From positions 62,001 through 126,000 of the forward strand of contig NZ_FNXY01000010.1 in the NCBI RefSeq assembly GCF_900108855.1: 64,000 nucleotides of DNA, in the 5' to 3' direction. Made by a program: the position numbers and the translations under genes. The notes beneath the pieces are model-generated. The model was not told the origin of the DNA. It ran no database searches and saw only the letters and a list, made by a program, of their open reading frames with translations. Below, piece by piece: positions 1-8,206 of the stretch; the first letter of the stretch is position 1, and the number at the start of each line of letters is the position of its first letter. Source of the stretch: Dyadobacter koreensis (GTDB lineage: Bacteria; Bacteroidota; Bacteroidia; Cytophagales; Spirosomataceae).

Positions 1-714
1 AATTTCTCAATGGGCCTGACGTTGAAATATATTTCTTCCAACCTTGCGGGAAATGCAGTTGTTAACAATGTGTCTCTTAAACCAGCACGAACAGTGGCCG
101 GTGATATCAGTGCATTTTATAGAAAACAAATTCAAAACGAAGATACAGGAGGCGAACTTACCTGGTCTCTTGGTGCAGTATTGTCTAACCTTGGTGGTAA
201 GATCAACTATGGCTCAAATACAGACACAGAAAGCTTTATTCCTACCAATTTGAAATTGGGTGGTGGACTTTCGTTCACGGCGGACGGAAGAAACCGTTTC
301 AATTTTATTGTTGATGCCAGCAAATTAATGGTTCCGACACCTGGCGCAACAGCTGCTCAAAACGTTCAGATCAACGGATATGGTTCTTTGAAAGGTGCTT
401 TTGGTTCTTTCTCTGATGCTCCGGACGGATTTAAAGAAGAAGTACAGGAAATCGCAGTGGCAGTGGGTGCTGAATATTGGTACAATGATATTTTTGCGCT
501 TCGTGCAGGTTATTTTGGCGAAAATAAAAACAAAGGTGACCGCAGATTCTTTACAGCTGGTGTCGGTGCTAAGTTCCTTGACCGTTACAATGTGGATTTT
601 GCCTATATGTTCCCGACAACACAAGGCAGCCCGTTGGCGCAAACCTTGCGTATAACACTTGGTTTGAGCTTGAACAAATCTGAAAAACTAGATGTTGGAG
701 ATACTGACAACTAA
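1..714 (+). CDS. porV: PorV-like type IX secretion outer-membrane protein, 5' truncated by the window
   Basis: The frame is open from base 1, so the true start lies outside the window; the first Met at base 10 is internal. The visible 237 residues are outer-membrane beta-barrel-like, with alternating strands, Gly/aromatic pairs and the segment LSNLGGKINYG followed by FIPTNLKLGGGLSF, which I recognise from PorV (LptO). In the family, PorV is a FadL-like barrel that shuttles T9SS cargo to the PorU sortase at the cell surface. A strong hairpin terminator follows at 739-776. A PorU2-like protein at 9.4-12.3 kb and T9SS sorting domains elsewhere in the window fit a working T9SS. The family call rests on recalled motifs; the missing N-terminus cannot be checked. 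Confidence 0.8.
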   Translation, partial: NFSMGLTLKYISSNLAGNAVVNNVSLKPARTVAGDISAFYRKQIQNEDTGGELTWSLGAVLSNLGGKINYGSNTDTESFIPTNLKLGGGLSFTADGRNRFNFIVDASKLMVPTPGATAAQNVQINGYGSLKGAFGSFSDAPDGFKEEVQEIAVAVGAEYWYNDIFALRAGYFGENKNKGDRRFFTAGVGAKFLDRYNVDFAYMFPTTQGSPLAQTLRITLGLSLNKSEKLDVGDTDN

Positions 715-738
715 TAATTTCTACTATATATCTTAATG

Positions 739-776
739 AAAAGCGAATGATGTTTGTAAGAACGTCATTCGCTTTT
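739..776 (+). terminator. Rho-independent terminator after porV
   Basis: A perfect 12-bp inverted repeat (AAAAGCGAATGA at 739-750 against TCATTCGCTTTT at 765-776) with a 14-base loop ends in a T run. It lies 24 bases after the porV stop and only 16 bases before the next start codon, so it separates porV from the M16 gene. Confidence 0.8.
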
Positions 777-792
777 TTATCAAAAGAACAAT

Positions 793-2073
793 ATGATCCT
801 CGACCGCACAGAAGCTCCTGATTATAAAATTATTAATACAATACACCTACCGGAACCCCAATCCCATACCTTGGATAATGGAATTCCGCTTCATGTTATC
901 AACATTGGAGAACAGCCGGTTGTCCGGTTCGAATGTATATTTGAATCCGGGAACTGGCATGAGAAGGAAACCGGCGCGTCTTATTTTGCAATCAAAATGC
1001 TTCCTGAGGGGACTCGGTCCATGACTTCTTCGGAAATTAGCGAAGCTTTCGACAAGATCGGTGCATTTATTGATATGACCCATTCTTCAGACCGTTCAGG
1101 GATTGTGGTTTATTGCTTGTCGAGATTTTTGCCGGAGGTCATGACGATTATTAAAGAAATGATTGGTGAACCTGATTTTCCGGAAAAAGAACTGGACGAA
1201 CTCCGTAACATTACGCTTCAGAATCTTCGGGTCAATAAAGAAAAAACTGCTTACCTGGCCACGACTGAATTTCGGAGACAACTTTTCGGCCGCGAACATC
1301 CTTATGGACAAAGTCAGGAAGAAAAAAATATTCAGGATCTGTCTTTATCAGCTATTCGGGATCACTTCGAGGTGTTTGTGAAAAACGGTAAACGCACGAT
1401 TATTTTGGCAGGGCAGGTAAGTGATGTGGATGTAAAACTGGTCAATCAATATTTTGGCCAGGGCGAGTATAAAAACGATGCATCCGAAATTTCCCGCATA
1501 GTCGACACCGATTATGAAGGAAAGGAAGTTTTGGTAGAGAAATCCGATAGTGTGCAGTCTACAATCCGCATCGGAAGAAGATTATTTACAAGACAGCATC
1601 CGGATTATTTTAAAATGCTGGTAACAAATGAAATTCTCGGGGGGTACTTTGGTTCGCGTTTAATGAAAAATATTCGTGAAGAAAAAGGCCTGACTTATGG
1701 AATTTCTTCGCATATGGTTACGCTGCGGCGCGAAGGGTACTTCATGATCGGTACGGATGTTAAAAAGGAATTTACCCAACAGACAATTGATGAGATAAAA
1801 AAGGAAATCTACCGGCTCCAAACGGAGTTAATAGACGATACAGAATTGCAGACAGTTAAGAATTTTATGGCAGGAGAGTTTGCGGGATCTTTGAACACTG
1901 CTTTTGAAGTGGCAGATCGCCAAAAGATCCTTTTGCTGGATAAATTACCAGCTGACTTTTTTAGCCGTTATATCGAACAAATTCATGCCACCACAGCGGA
2001 AGATATCCAGTTGATGGCATTGAAGTATTTAAGGCCTGAAGAAATGGTCGAGGTCGTGGTGGGAGGGAAATAA
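793..2073 (+). CDS. M16 family peptidase-like protein without the zinc motif
   Basis: This 426-residue protein has the two-lobed layout of the insulinase/pitrilysin (M16B) family: an N-terminal half to about residue 215 and a C-terminal half containing GGYFGSRLMKNIREEKGLTYG, the segment that supplies the conserved Arg and Tyr of the partner subunit. In catalytic M16 members the N-terminal half carries HxxEH; here the matching stretch at residues 61-74 reads GASYFAIKMLPEGT, with neither His nor Glu of the motif. It is therefore probably the non-catalytic partner of a heterodimer. Such partners usually sit beside the active subunit, which is not adjacent here. No signal peptide is visible. Confidence 0.82.
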   Translation: MILDRTEAPDYKIINTIHLPEPQSHTLDNGIPLHVINIGEQPVVRFECIFESGNWHEKETGASYFAIKMLPEGTRSMTSSEISEAFDKIGAFIDMTHSSDRSGIVVYCLSRFLPEVMTIIKEMIGEPDFPEKELDELRNITLQNLRVNKEKTAYLATTEFRRQLFGREHPYGQSQEEKNIQDLSLSAIRDHFEVFVKNGKRTIILAGQVSDVDVKLVNQYFGQGEYKNDASEISRIVDTDYEGKEVLVEKSDSVQSTIRIGRRLFTRQHPDYFKMLVTNEILGGYFGSRLMKNIREEKGLTYGISSHMVTLRREGYFMIGTDVKKEFTQQTIDEIKKEIYRLQTELIDDTELQTVKNFMAGEFAGSLNTAFEVADRQKILLLDKLPADFFSRYIEQIHATTAEDIQLMALKYLRPEEMVEVVVGGK

Positions 2074-2092
2074 AAACAGCTTTTTGTCACTT

Positions 2093-3409
2093 CTATTTGT
2101 CTTTGTTGAGTGCTTCCTTGTACGCTTTCAGGCAACGCTCTCGGGCAAATTTATGATCTACAATGGGTGCCGGATAATTCAGACTATTGAGTTCCGGAAC
2201 CCATTTTTTTATGTATTCTCCTTTTGAGTCAAATTTTTCAGCCTGAGCCGTCGGGTTGAAAATACGGAAATAAGGTGCAGCATCGTTTCCCGAGCCCGCT
2301 GCCCATTGCCAGCCGCCATTGTTTGCTGCCAGGTCATAATCAAGTAATTTTTCAGCAAAATAGGCTTCACCCCAGCGCCAGTCGATCAGTAAATGTTTTG
2401 ACAGAAAACTTGCTGTAACCATACGCACGCGATTATGCATAAAGCCGGTTTCGTTCAATTCATGCATGCCGGCATCAACCAGAGGATATCCGGTTTTTCC
2501 CTCACACCATAATTTGAATTCTTTCTCATTATTTCTCCATCGAATCTTATCATAATCCGCCCGAAATGCTTTGCCCTGACCAACTTGCGGAAAGTTCCAT
2601 AAAATCTGGTGATAGAAATCCCTCCAGATCAGCTCATTCAGCCAGGTATCACTTTTCTCGAGTGCTTTTCTAGCCAGATCTCGGATACTGACCGTTCCAA
2701 ACCGAAGGTGAATTCCTATACGGGATGTTCCGGGTAGGGCGGGATAATTTCTGGTTTCTTCGTAATTCTCAATCAGTGCAGATCTAACTTTTTCAGACGG
2801 GAAATCATGATCTGTTTCGATGAATCCCATTTCTTTAAAAGTTGGAATATTGGTTGTCTTTGTTTTGTAAAATTTCGAAAAGTACTTTTTGGTAGGATAG
2901 GAGGAAAGATAAAAATCATTGAGCTTGGCTTTCCAGGCTTTGCTATACGGAGTGAAAACGGTATAGACAGTATCCTGTCCGGTAAGAATTTCCTGTTTTT
3001 CGAAAATCACCTGATCCTTGAAAGTTTTAAATTCTACGCCACTTTTTTTCAGTAACGAGGCAATTTCATCATCACGATCTTTCGCATAAGTCTCATAGTC
3101 ATGATTCGTATAAACTTCTGCGATATCGTATTTTTCAAGCAGGCTTTTCCAGATATCTACCGGAAATCCATACTGAACTTCCATATCCGAATCCAGTTCT
3201 TTTAGTTGTTTTTTCAGATCGGCAACTGCCTGATATATAAAAGTTACCCGTTTATCTTCTTTGTTTTCCAGCTGATCAAGAATTGCGCGATCAAAAATGA
3301 AAAGGGGAAGTACAGAAAAGCCGGATTTTAAAGCATGGTATAGTCCTGCATTATCCAGCAGGCGTAAATCTCTGCGAAACCAGGAAATGGCTATTTTCTC
3401 TTTTTTCAT
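2093..3409 (-). CDS. phrB: Deoxyribodipyrimidine photolyase (cryptochrome/photolyase family)
   Basis: This 438-residue protein would use blue light and FAD to repair cyclobutane pyrimidine dimers. The N-terminal Rossmann-type antenna domain starts with ISWFRRDLRLLDNAGL. The C-terminal FAD-binding domain (about residues 220-435) has GTSRIGIHLRFGTVSIRDLA, WLNELIWRDFYHQILW, DAGMHELNETGFMHNRVRMV and the signature block LDYDLAANNGGWQWAAGSG. Length and motifs fit class I CPD photolyase rather than a DASH cryptochrome, though I cannot exclude another activity within the family. It lies 30 bases downstream of a methyltransferase gene on the same strand, so the two are probably co-transcribed. It converges on the M16 gene with about 20 bases between stops. 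Confidence 0.93.
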   Translation of the reverse strand: MKKEKIAISWFRRDLRLLDNAGLYHALKSGFSVLPLFIFDRAILDQLENKEDKRVTFIYQAVADLKKQLKELDSDMEVQYGFPVDIWKSLLEKYDIAEVYTNHDYETYAKDRDDEIASLLKKSGVEFKTFKDQVIFEKQEILTGQDTVYTVFTPYSKAWKAKLNDFYLSSYPTKKYFSKFYKTKTTNIPTFKEMGFIETDHDFPSEKVRSALIENYEETRNYPALPGTSRIGIHLRFGTVSIRDLARKALEKSDTWLNELIWRDFYHQILWNFPQVGQGKAFRADYDKIRWRNNEKEFKLWCEGKTGYPLVDAGMHELNETGFMHNRVRMVTASFLSKHLLIDWRWGEAYFAEKLLDYDLAANNGGWQWAAGSGNDAAPYFRIFNPTAQAEKFDSKGEYIKKWVPELNSLNYPAPIVDHKFARERCLKAYKEALNKDK

Positions 3410-3439
3410 AAAACAAAAGTAGACTTAGGTCGCTTTTAA

Positions 3440-4357
3440 TTATAACGGTTTAGTAGCTGATATCACATACATCATCGCGCCACCCGCGGAATGATATTTA
3501 TTTGCATCAATATTACGCAGCATACGCTCTCCCAGGTGTGCATATTTTCTTTTATAATTTTCAAAAAATTCCAGATTTTCCGGGCCCATGGCTCTGAAAT
3601 AATCATAGTCCGAAAACTCTTCATTACTCCATGTATTTCCGTTTTGCCACTGCCTCATGGTCGCTATCTGCTCATCGGTGGTATAAGGCGGATACATTGC
3701 AATTGCTTTATCAGAAAGACGAACTTCTACCTGATTGAAGCCAGCCTGGACCAGAAATCCGGGAACAAGATCGCCGAGTGAGTTATCCCCAAGACCTAGT
3801 TTTTTCTTTCCTTTTTCGAAAAGTAACGCATATTTAACATGGTCAAGAACCTCGTCGATCGGGTCATTCATGGATACAGAACTTTGGGTCAGACTTTGCA
3901 CCAGATTATTTGGTTCAACACAAAGAATTGTGCCACCAGGCTTTAAAACCCGTTTCATTTCCGCTATAACTGTCTTAGGATGCTGAACATGAATCAAAAG
4001 TGTCTGACAAGTAACGATGTCAAAAGTTTCATCATCGTAGGGAAGTTCGTGAGCGTCTCCTTTTTTTAATTCAAAATCTACACCTTTTGTCTTAAAAAAC
4101 TGATTTAATTCTGCCTCACCTTTTGACCATTTTCTATCGTTATCAACGCCGCATACTTTTGTGGGGGCTCCAAGGTAGTCGACCAGCAATCTACTCCAAT
4201 GACATTGGCCGCAACCAACGTCGAGTAGGTTGAAATGTGAATGTAACTGAAGTCTCTTAGCGAGTAATTTAAGAAATCCTTCGTTCCACCAAAAGTCGCG
4301 ATATTCACCAAAAAAGTCCTCTGAATGTCCTTTACGCTTTATATTTTTAGTTCTCAT
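3440..4357 (-). CDS. Class I SAM-dependent methyltransferase
   Basis: This 305-residue cytoplasmic protein has the Rossmann-fold methyltransferase motifs in order: motif I LLDVGCGQCHWSRLL (from residue 44), an acidic motif II VCGVDNDRKW, then FELKKGDAHELPYDDETFDIVTCQ and ALKPGG-type MKRVLKPGGTILCVEPNNL. The arrangement is that of the Methyltransf_11/25 type (UbiE-like). The C-terminal third is not familiar and may set the substrate, which cannot be told from sequence. It is first in a probable two-gene unit with the photolyase and divergent from the DUF1080 gene, with about 150 bases between their starts. Confidence 0.85.
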   Translation of the reverse strand: MRTKNIKRKGHSEDFFGEYRDFWWNEGFLKLLAKRLQLHSHFNLLDVGCGQCHWSRLLVDYLGAPTKVCGVDNDRKWSKGEAELNQFFKTKGVDFELKKGDAHELPYDDETFDIVTCQTLLIHVQHPKTVIAEMKRVLKPGGTILCVEPNNLVQSLTQSSVSMNDPIDEVLDHVKYALLFEKGKKKLGLGDNSLGDLVPGFLVQAGFNQVEVRLSDKAIAMYPPYTTDEQIATMRQWQNGNTWSNEEFSDYDYFRAMGPENLEFFENYKRKYAHLGERMLRNIDANKYHSAGGAMMYVISATKPL

Positions 4358-4508
4358 AGTATATTTACAGGCCGGAGTTCACGAAGTAGCAATCTGCTGC
4401 CTGCTTTAAAACAACAGGATATTTGAAAGGATAATTCGTAAACACGTTGTATATCTTGTTTATGCCTGACCTTTAATCAATTACAATCTTTCTTTAATCA
4501 TCCAGTTT

Positions 4509-5366
4509 ATGAAATTACGCCTGAGTATCTTATTTGCCTTATTCTCCCTGACAGCCTTTGCTCAAAAAGATGCTGCTAAGCAGGAATGGAAACAACTTTT
4601 TAACGGAAAAAACCTCGATGGCTGGGATATTAAAATTCGTGGGAATGATCTGAACGACAATTTTGGAAATACCTTTAGGGTAGAAGATGGAAAAATGGTG
4701 GTTCGTTATGATCAGTATGACGATTTCAAACAAAAGTACGGACACATTTTTTATAAAGAAGATTTTTCATACTATCGAATTGCAGTGGAGTACCGTTTTG
4801 TAGGCGAGCAGGCACCGAAAGGCGAAGGTTGGGCGTGGAGAAACAGCGGTATTATGGTCCAGGGGCAACCAGCTGCTACGATGGGAAAAGACCAGGATTT
4901 TCCGATTTCTATTGAGGTACAGTTACTTGGTGGTGATGAAAAAAAACGTACGACCTGTAATCTTTGCACACCAGGAACCAATGTGGTTATGGATGGCAAA
5001 TTGATCACACAGCATTGCGTAAATTCTACATCAAAGACGTATAATGGTGATCAGTGGGTTCGTGCCGAAGTTCTGGTTTTAGGCGATTCTTTGATTCAGC
5101 ATTTTGCCAATGGAGAAAAGGTGTTGGAATATAACAAGCCTCAGATGGGTGGAGGAAATGTAAGCGGAAATGATGCAGCGCTTTTGATTGACGGAAAATT
5201 ACTAGATCATGGATCTATTTCTCTGCAAAGTGAAAGCCACCCGGTTGAGTTCAGAAAAGTCGAGCTTTTGAACCTGAAAGGATGTATGGATCCGAAAGCG
5301 ACAAACTATAAGTCGTATTATGTTAAAGCCGATAATTCAGTTTGTACTTATAAGAAGGGCAAATAG
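4509..5366 (+). CDS. Secreted DUF1080 (3-keto-disaccharide hydrolase-type) protein with Cys-containing tail
   Basis: A signal peptide (MKLRLSILFALFSLTAFAQ) is followed by a DUF1080 domain beginning EWKQLFNGKNLDGWDIK, a lectin/laminarinase-like beta-sandwich. Further DUF1080-like blocks are GWAWRNSGIMVQGQ, PISIEVQLLGG and GSISLQSESHPVEFRKVEL. Family members act on 3-keto-glycosides or related sugars in Bacteroidota and Planctomycetota. After residue 258 comes a short tail, GCMDPKATNYKSYYVKADNS then VCTYKK. This resembles one copy of the GCxDPxAxNYxxxxxxDDGSC motif found at the ends of many secreted Bacteroidota proteins. The exact substrate is unknown. It ends at a strong bidirectional terminator shared with murA. 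Confidence 0.85.
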   Translation: MKLRLSILFALFSLTAFAQKDAAKQEWKQLFNGKNLDGWDIKIRGNDLNDNFGNTFRVEDGKMVVRYDQYDDFKQKYGHIFYKEDFSYYRIAVEYRFVGEQAPKGEGWAWRNSGIMVQGQPAATMGKDQDFPISIEVQLLGGDEKKRTTCNLCTPGTNVVMDGKLITQHCVNSTSKTYNGDQWVRAEVLVLGDSLIQHFANGEKVLEYNKPQMGGGNVSGNDAALLIDGKLLDHGSISLQSESHPVEFRKVELLNLKGCMDPKATNYKSYYVKADNSVCTYKKGK

Positions 5367-5374
5367 ATAAGGGT

Positions 5375-5416
5375 AAAACAAAGAAAGGCACCTTTTCGGG
5401 CGCCTTTCTTTGTTTT
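5375..5416. terminator. Bidirectional terminator between the DUF1080 gene and murA
   Basis: A perfect 15-bp inverted repeat (AAAACAAAGAAAGGC at 5375-5389, its complement at 5402-5416) has a 12-base loop and A/T-rich flanks giving a U tract in both directions. It sits between two convergent genes. Confidence 0.85.
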
Positions 5417-5427
5417 ATATAGTAAGA

Positions 5428-6735
5428 TTACAAACGAACGATTTCCGCACCGATTGCATTCAATCGCGTATCGATGTTCTGATATCCGCGGTCAATTTGT
5501 TCGATATTATCAATGATACTTACGCCTTTTGCAGACATGGCCGCAATAAGCAAGGCAACGCCGGCACGAATATCAGGAGAAGTCATACGGATTCCTCTTA
5601 ATTGAGTTTCACGGTTATGGCCGATTACCGTTGCGCGGTGCGGATCACAAAGAATAATCTGAGCACCCATTTCAATAAGCTTATCTACAAAGAAAAGACG
5701 GCTTTCAAACATTTTCTGGTGAATCAAAACCGTTCCTTGCGCCTGCGTCGCAGTTACCAGAACGATACTCAGTAAGTCAGGCGTAAAACCTGGCCATGGG
5801 GCATCAGCAACCGAAAGTGTAGAGCCGTCAAGGTAATTTTCCATGCGGTATTTTTCCTGAGCAGGGATGAAAATGTCATCGCCACGGAATTCCATTTGAA
5901 TTCCTAACTTTTGGAAAACTTCCGGGATAATTCCCAGTTGCGGTATCTGACAGTTTTTGATCGTTATTTCTGATTGCGTCATCGCAGCCAGGCCGATAAA
6001 ACTACCGATTTCAATCATATCCGGAAGCATGGTATGTTCCGTTCCTGTTAATTCGCTAACTCCTTCAATTACCAGCAAATTGGAAGAAATGCCGGAAATT
6101 TTAGCGCCCATGCGGTTCAGCATTTTACAAAGTTGCTGCAGATAAGGCTCGCAGGCAGCATTGTAAAGTGTTGTTGTTCCCTCTGCCATCACGGCAGCCA
6201 TCAGGATATTGGCCGTTCCGGTTACAGAAGCTTCATCCAAAAGCATATAAGCGCCCTTCAGATTCGCTGCATCAACGCGGTAAAATCCTCCGTCTTCTTC
6301 ATCGTAACTGAACGTCGCTCCCAGTTTTTCAAAGCCGATAAAGTGCGTATCCAGGCGCCTTCTGCCAATTTTATCTCCGCCCGGACGAGGTATTCTGCCT
6401 TTACGGAAACGTGCAAGCATCGGTCCGAGCAACATCACAGAACCACGTAAAGCCGCAGCTTTCTGGCGGAAAGAATCCGATTCAAGATAATCCAGATTGA
6501 TATCGTTCGCCTCGAAACGGATAGAGGAATCACTCAACCGGGTTTTACGTACACCAAGATCTCCGAGAAGATCAATAAGCTGATTGACGTCGCGAATATT
6601 CGGAATGTTATGTATAGTAACCGGTTCCTTAGTAAGAAGTACGGCACAAATAATTTGTAATGCTTCGTTTTTGGCACCCTGAGGTACAATTTCACCTTTC
6701 AGGCGTCTGTCTCCTGTTATTTTAAATGAAGCCAT
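5428..6735 (-). CDS. murA: UDP-N-acetylglucosamine 1-carboxyvinyltransferase with Asp at the catalytic-loop Cys position
   Basis: This 435-residue protein transfers enolpyruvate from PEP to UDP-GlcNAc, the first committed step of peptidoglycan synthesis, in the cytoplasm. The EPSP-synthase fold is clear: GEIVPQGAKNEALQIICAVL at the N-terminus (KNEA holds the conserved Lys and Asn), LRGSVMLLGPMLAR, and DIRAGVALLIAA near the C-terminus. The mobile loop reads RPGGDKIGRRRLDTH, so residue 121 (codon GAT at 6375-6373) is Asp where E. coli MurA has Cys115, the residue alkylated by fosfomycin. It follows the DUF4290 gene by 54 bases on the same strand, a pairing I know from other Bacteroidota, so an operon is likely. 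Confidence 0.95.
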   Translation of the reverse strand: MASFKITGDRRLKGEIVPQGAKNEALQIICAVLLTKEPVTIHNIPNIRDVNQLIDLLGDLGVRKTRLSDSSIRFEANDINLDYLESDSFRQKAAALRGSVMLLGPMLARFRKGRIPRPGGDKIGRRRLDTHFIGFEKLGATFSYDEEDGGFYRVDAANLKGAYMLLDEASVTGTANILMAAVMAEGTTTLYNAACEPYLQQLCKMLNRMGAKISGISSNLLVIEGVSELTGTEHTMLPDMIEIGSFIGLAAMTQSEITIKNCQIPQLGIIPEVFQKLGIQMEFRGDDIFIPAQEKYRMENYLDGSTLSVADAPWPGFTPDLLSIVLVTATQAQGTVLIHQKMFESRLFFVDKLIEMGAQIILCDPHRATVIGHNRETQLRGIRMTSPDIRAGVALLIAAMSAKGVSIIDNIEQIDRGYQNIDTRLNAIGAEIVRL

Positions 6736-6789
6736 AGATAGTTGCAGGCGGTAGTATGGAAGTTAAACCGGTTGAGAAATAGCACCAGA

Positions 6790-7521
6790 TCAGATTCCAG
6801 GCTTTTTACGATTATTGTTATTATTACGATTGTTATTATTGTTGTTATTGTTCCTGCCTGCGAATTTATTATTCGGCCTGTTCCGGTTATTATTGTTATT
6901 CTGATTATTTGGTCCCTGACGATCTTGGTTAGGCTGTGCTTTAAAGCCGCCGCCCGAATGATTTCCACGATTTCTGTCCTGATTACTGTTACGGTCTTTC
7001 GGCGCAGCATCAACCGGTCCATTTTTACGGATATAATCAATTTCCTCCTTCAATTGTCCTTTGGTCAAAAGTTCAAGCTGACCGATCAATACGTGATCTT
7101 CGGGATTATCCTTATTCCACGTATTAAAAAACGAACGCATCAATCTGAAAACATAAGAAACAAAAGCCAGACGATCTTCCTGATTTTCGGTCTGAATCGC
7201 CTTTTGAAGCAAAAGATCGATGTTGCGGCCGTAGTGGCGATACATCAGATTATGCTGGTTATAGCCAACTGTCAATGGTTTTTTACCCAAAGATTCAGGA
7301 GAAGGTGGTGGATATGGGCTGTCCACATCCAGTTGAAATCCGGACATGATGTAAAGATCATCCCAGAGTTTATTTGTATAGTCCTGATTATCCCTCATGT
7401 TTGGATGGATCTGACGCATGAGTTCAACCAATATATGCGCGTAGAGATTGCGTTTTGCCTTATCCTCCATCTTTACGATGTGGTCGGCAAGTTTTTGTAC
7501 GTTGCTACCGTATTCTTTCAA
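6790..7521 (-). CDS. DUF4290 protein with Asn/Arg-rich tail
   Basis: The 243-residue product matches the DUF4290 family of Bacteroidota: KEYGSNVQKLADHIVKMEDK, then RNLYAHILVELMRQIHPNMR, LWDDLYIMSGFQLDVDSPYP and KEEIDYIRKNG. The function is unknown. After about residue 170 the protein becomes low-complexity, with runs of Asn, Gln and Arg ending in RKKPGI; such tails are often disordered and may bind nucleic acid (inference). The start is a TTG at 7521, because the in-frame stop TAA lies only a few codons upstream and no ATG occurs between. murA follows after 54 bases. The repetitive tail creates a long open antisense frame that is not a gene. Confidence 0.85.
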   Translation of the reverse strand: MKEYGSNVQKLADHIVKMEDKAKRNLYAHILVELMRQIHPNMRDNQDYTNKLWDDLYIMSGFQLDVDSPYPPPSPESLGKKPLTVGYNQHNLMYRHYGRNIDLLLQKAIQTENQEDRLAFVSYVFRLMRSFFNTWNKDNPEDHVLIGQLELLTKGQLKEEIDYIRKNGPVDAAPKDRNSNQDRNRGNHSGGGFKAQPNQDRQGPNNQNNNNNRNRPNNKFAGRNNNNNNNNRNNNNNRKKPGI

Positions 7522-7756
7522 GAGCTTCGAAGATTTTTAGATGACAAAAATAAGAAGTTTTTATGGAAAGTAAAGGTGGGTGAAGATAGAAGTCAGGTTT
7601 GTGAATCGCTAAATCAGCAAATATTCGCTTCGGGAATTGATAGAACGGCGCTATTTGAAATATAAGTCATTTGCTTTTAACAGATTATACGATCCTGTTA
7701 CAACCTTTTTTGGTAAATGATTGTCACAAAGAATAGTATCAGCCAACTCGCTTAGA

Positions 7757-8206
7757 ATGAATTTTATAAAGACCGTACCCGGATCTGCACTGTTAAGCCT
7801 GATTTTTCTATCTGGTTGTGAAAACTGCGATACGACAGATCCTATGGTCACCGCACATATTACGCTCAAATTGGTTGATGTCAAAGGAAAGAATTTAGTC
7901 AATGTGTCCAAAGGTCCATATTATCCGGATTCTGTACGGGCATTTGTAAAAGATAATTCAGCACTGTCATTTCAGATACAGGAAGGTGGTGGTCTTACCG
8001 AAACACAATACGTGTGTATGCCTCCTTTTCTGGAATCGGGTAAAACAGAGTTGTTTCTTCACCTGAACAACCAGGATACAGATACCCTTCTTATTTCTTA
8101 CAAATCTGTAAAACAAAAGTGCGGCGCACCATATTTTCTTTACACGGAGTTTATATTCAATGGAAAAAGCATACCGAAAGCGGGTATTTTAAAACTGGTC
8201 AAATGA
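7757..8206 (+). CDS. Small lipoprotein of unknown function
   Basis: I do not recognise the family. The 149-residue product starts best at the ATG at 7757, which gives a short lipoprotein signal (MNFIKTVPGSALLSLIFLSG then Cys) with lipobox LSGC. Three further cysteines (CDTT just after the lipid Cys, VCMPP, QKCGAP) could form disulfides in the periplasm. The body is beta-rich with polar Thr/Asp/Gln residues, suggesting a compact beta-sandwich. Its stop overlaps by 8 bases the end of the convergent glycosyltransferase pseudogene. An upstream Met at 7721 is possible but would bury the signal. Confidence 0.65.
   Translation: MNFIKTVPGSALLSLIFLSGCENCDTTDPMVTAHITLKLVDVKGKNLVNVSKGPYYPDSVRAFVKDNSALSFQIQEGGGLTETQYVCMPPFLESGKTELFLHLNNQDTDTLLISYKSVKQKCGAPYFLYTEFIFNGKSIPKAGILKLVK

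Noticed and set aside
6742..7665. 307-codon open frame on the plus strand, antisense to the DUF4290 gene
   Set aside because: It arises from the complement of the Asn/Arg-rich repeats. The predicted protein is Ile/Val-rich without domain features, and the minus strand has a clear DUF4290 protein.
7651..7911. 86-codon minus-strand frame opposite the small lipoprotein
   Set aside because: It overlaps the start and body of a frame with a credible lipobox; no signal or family.
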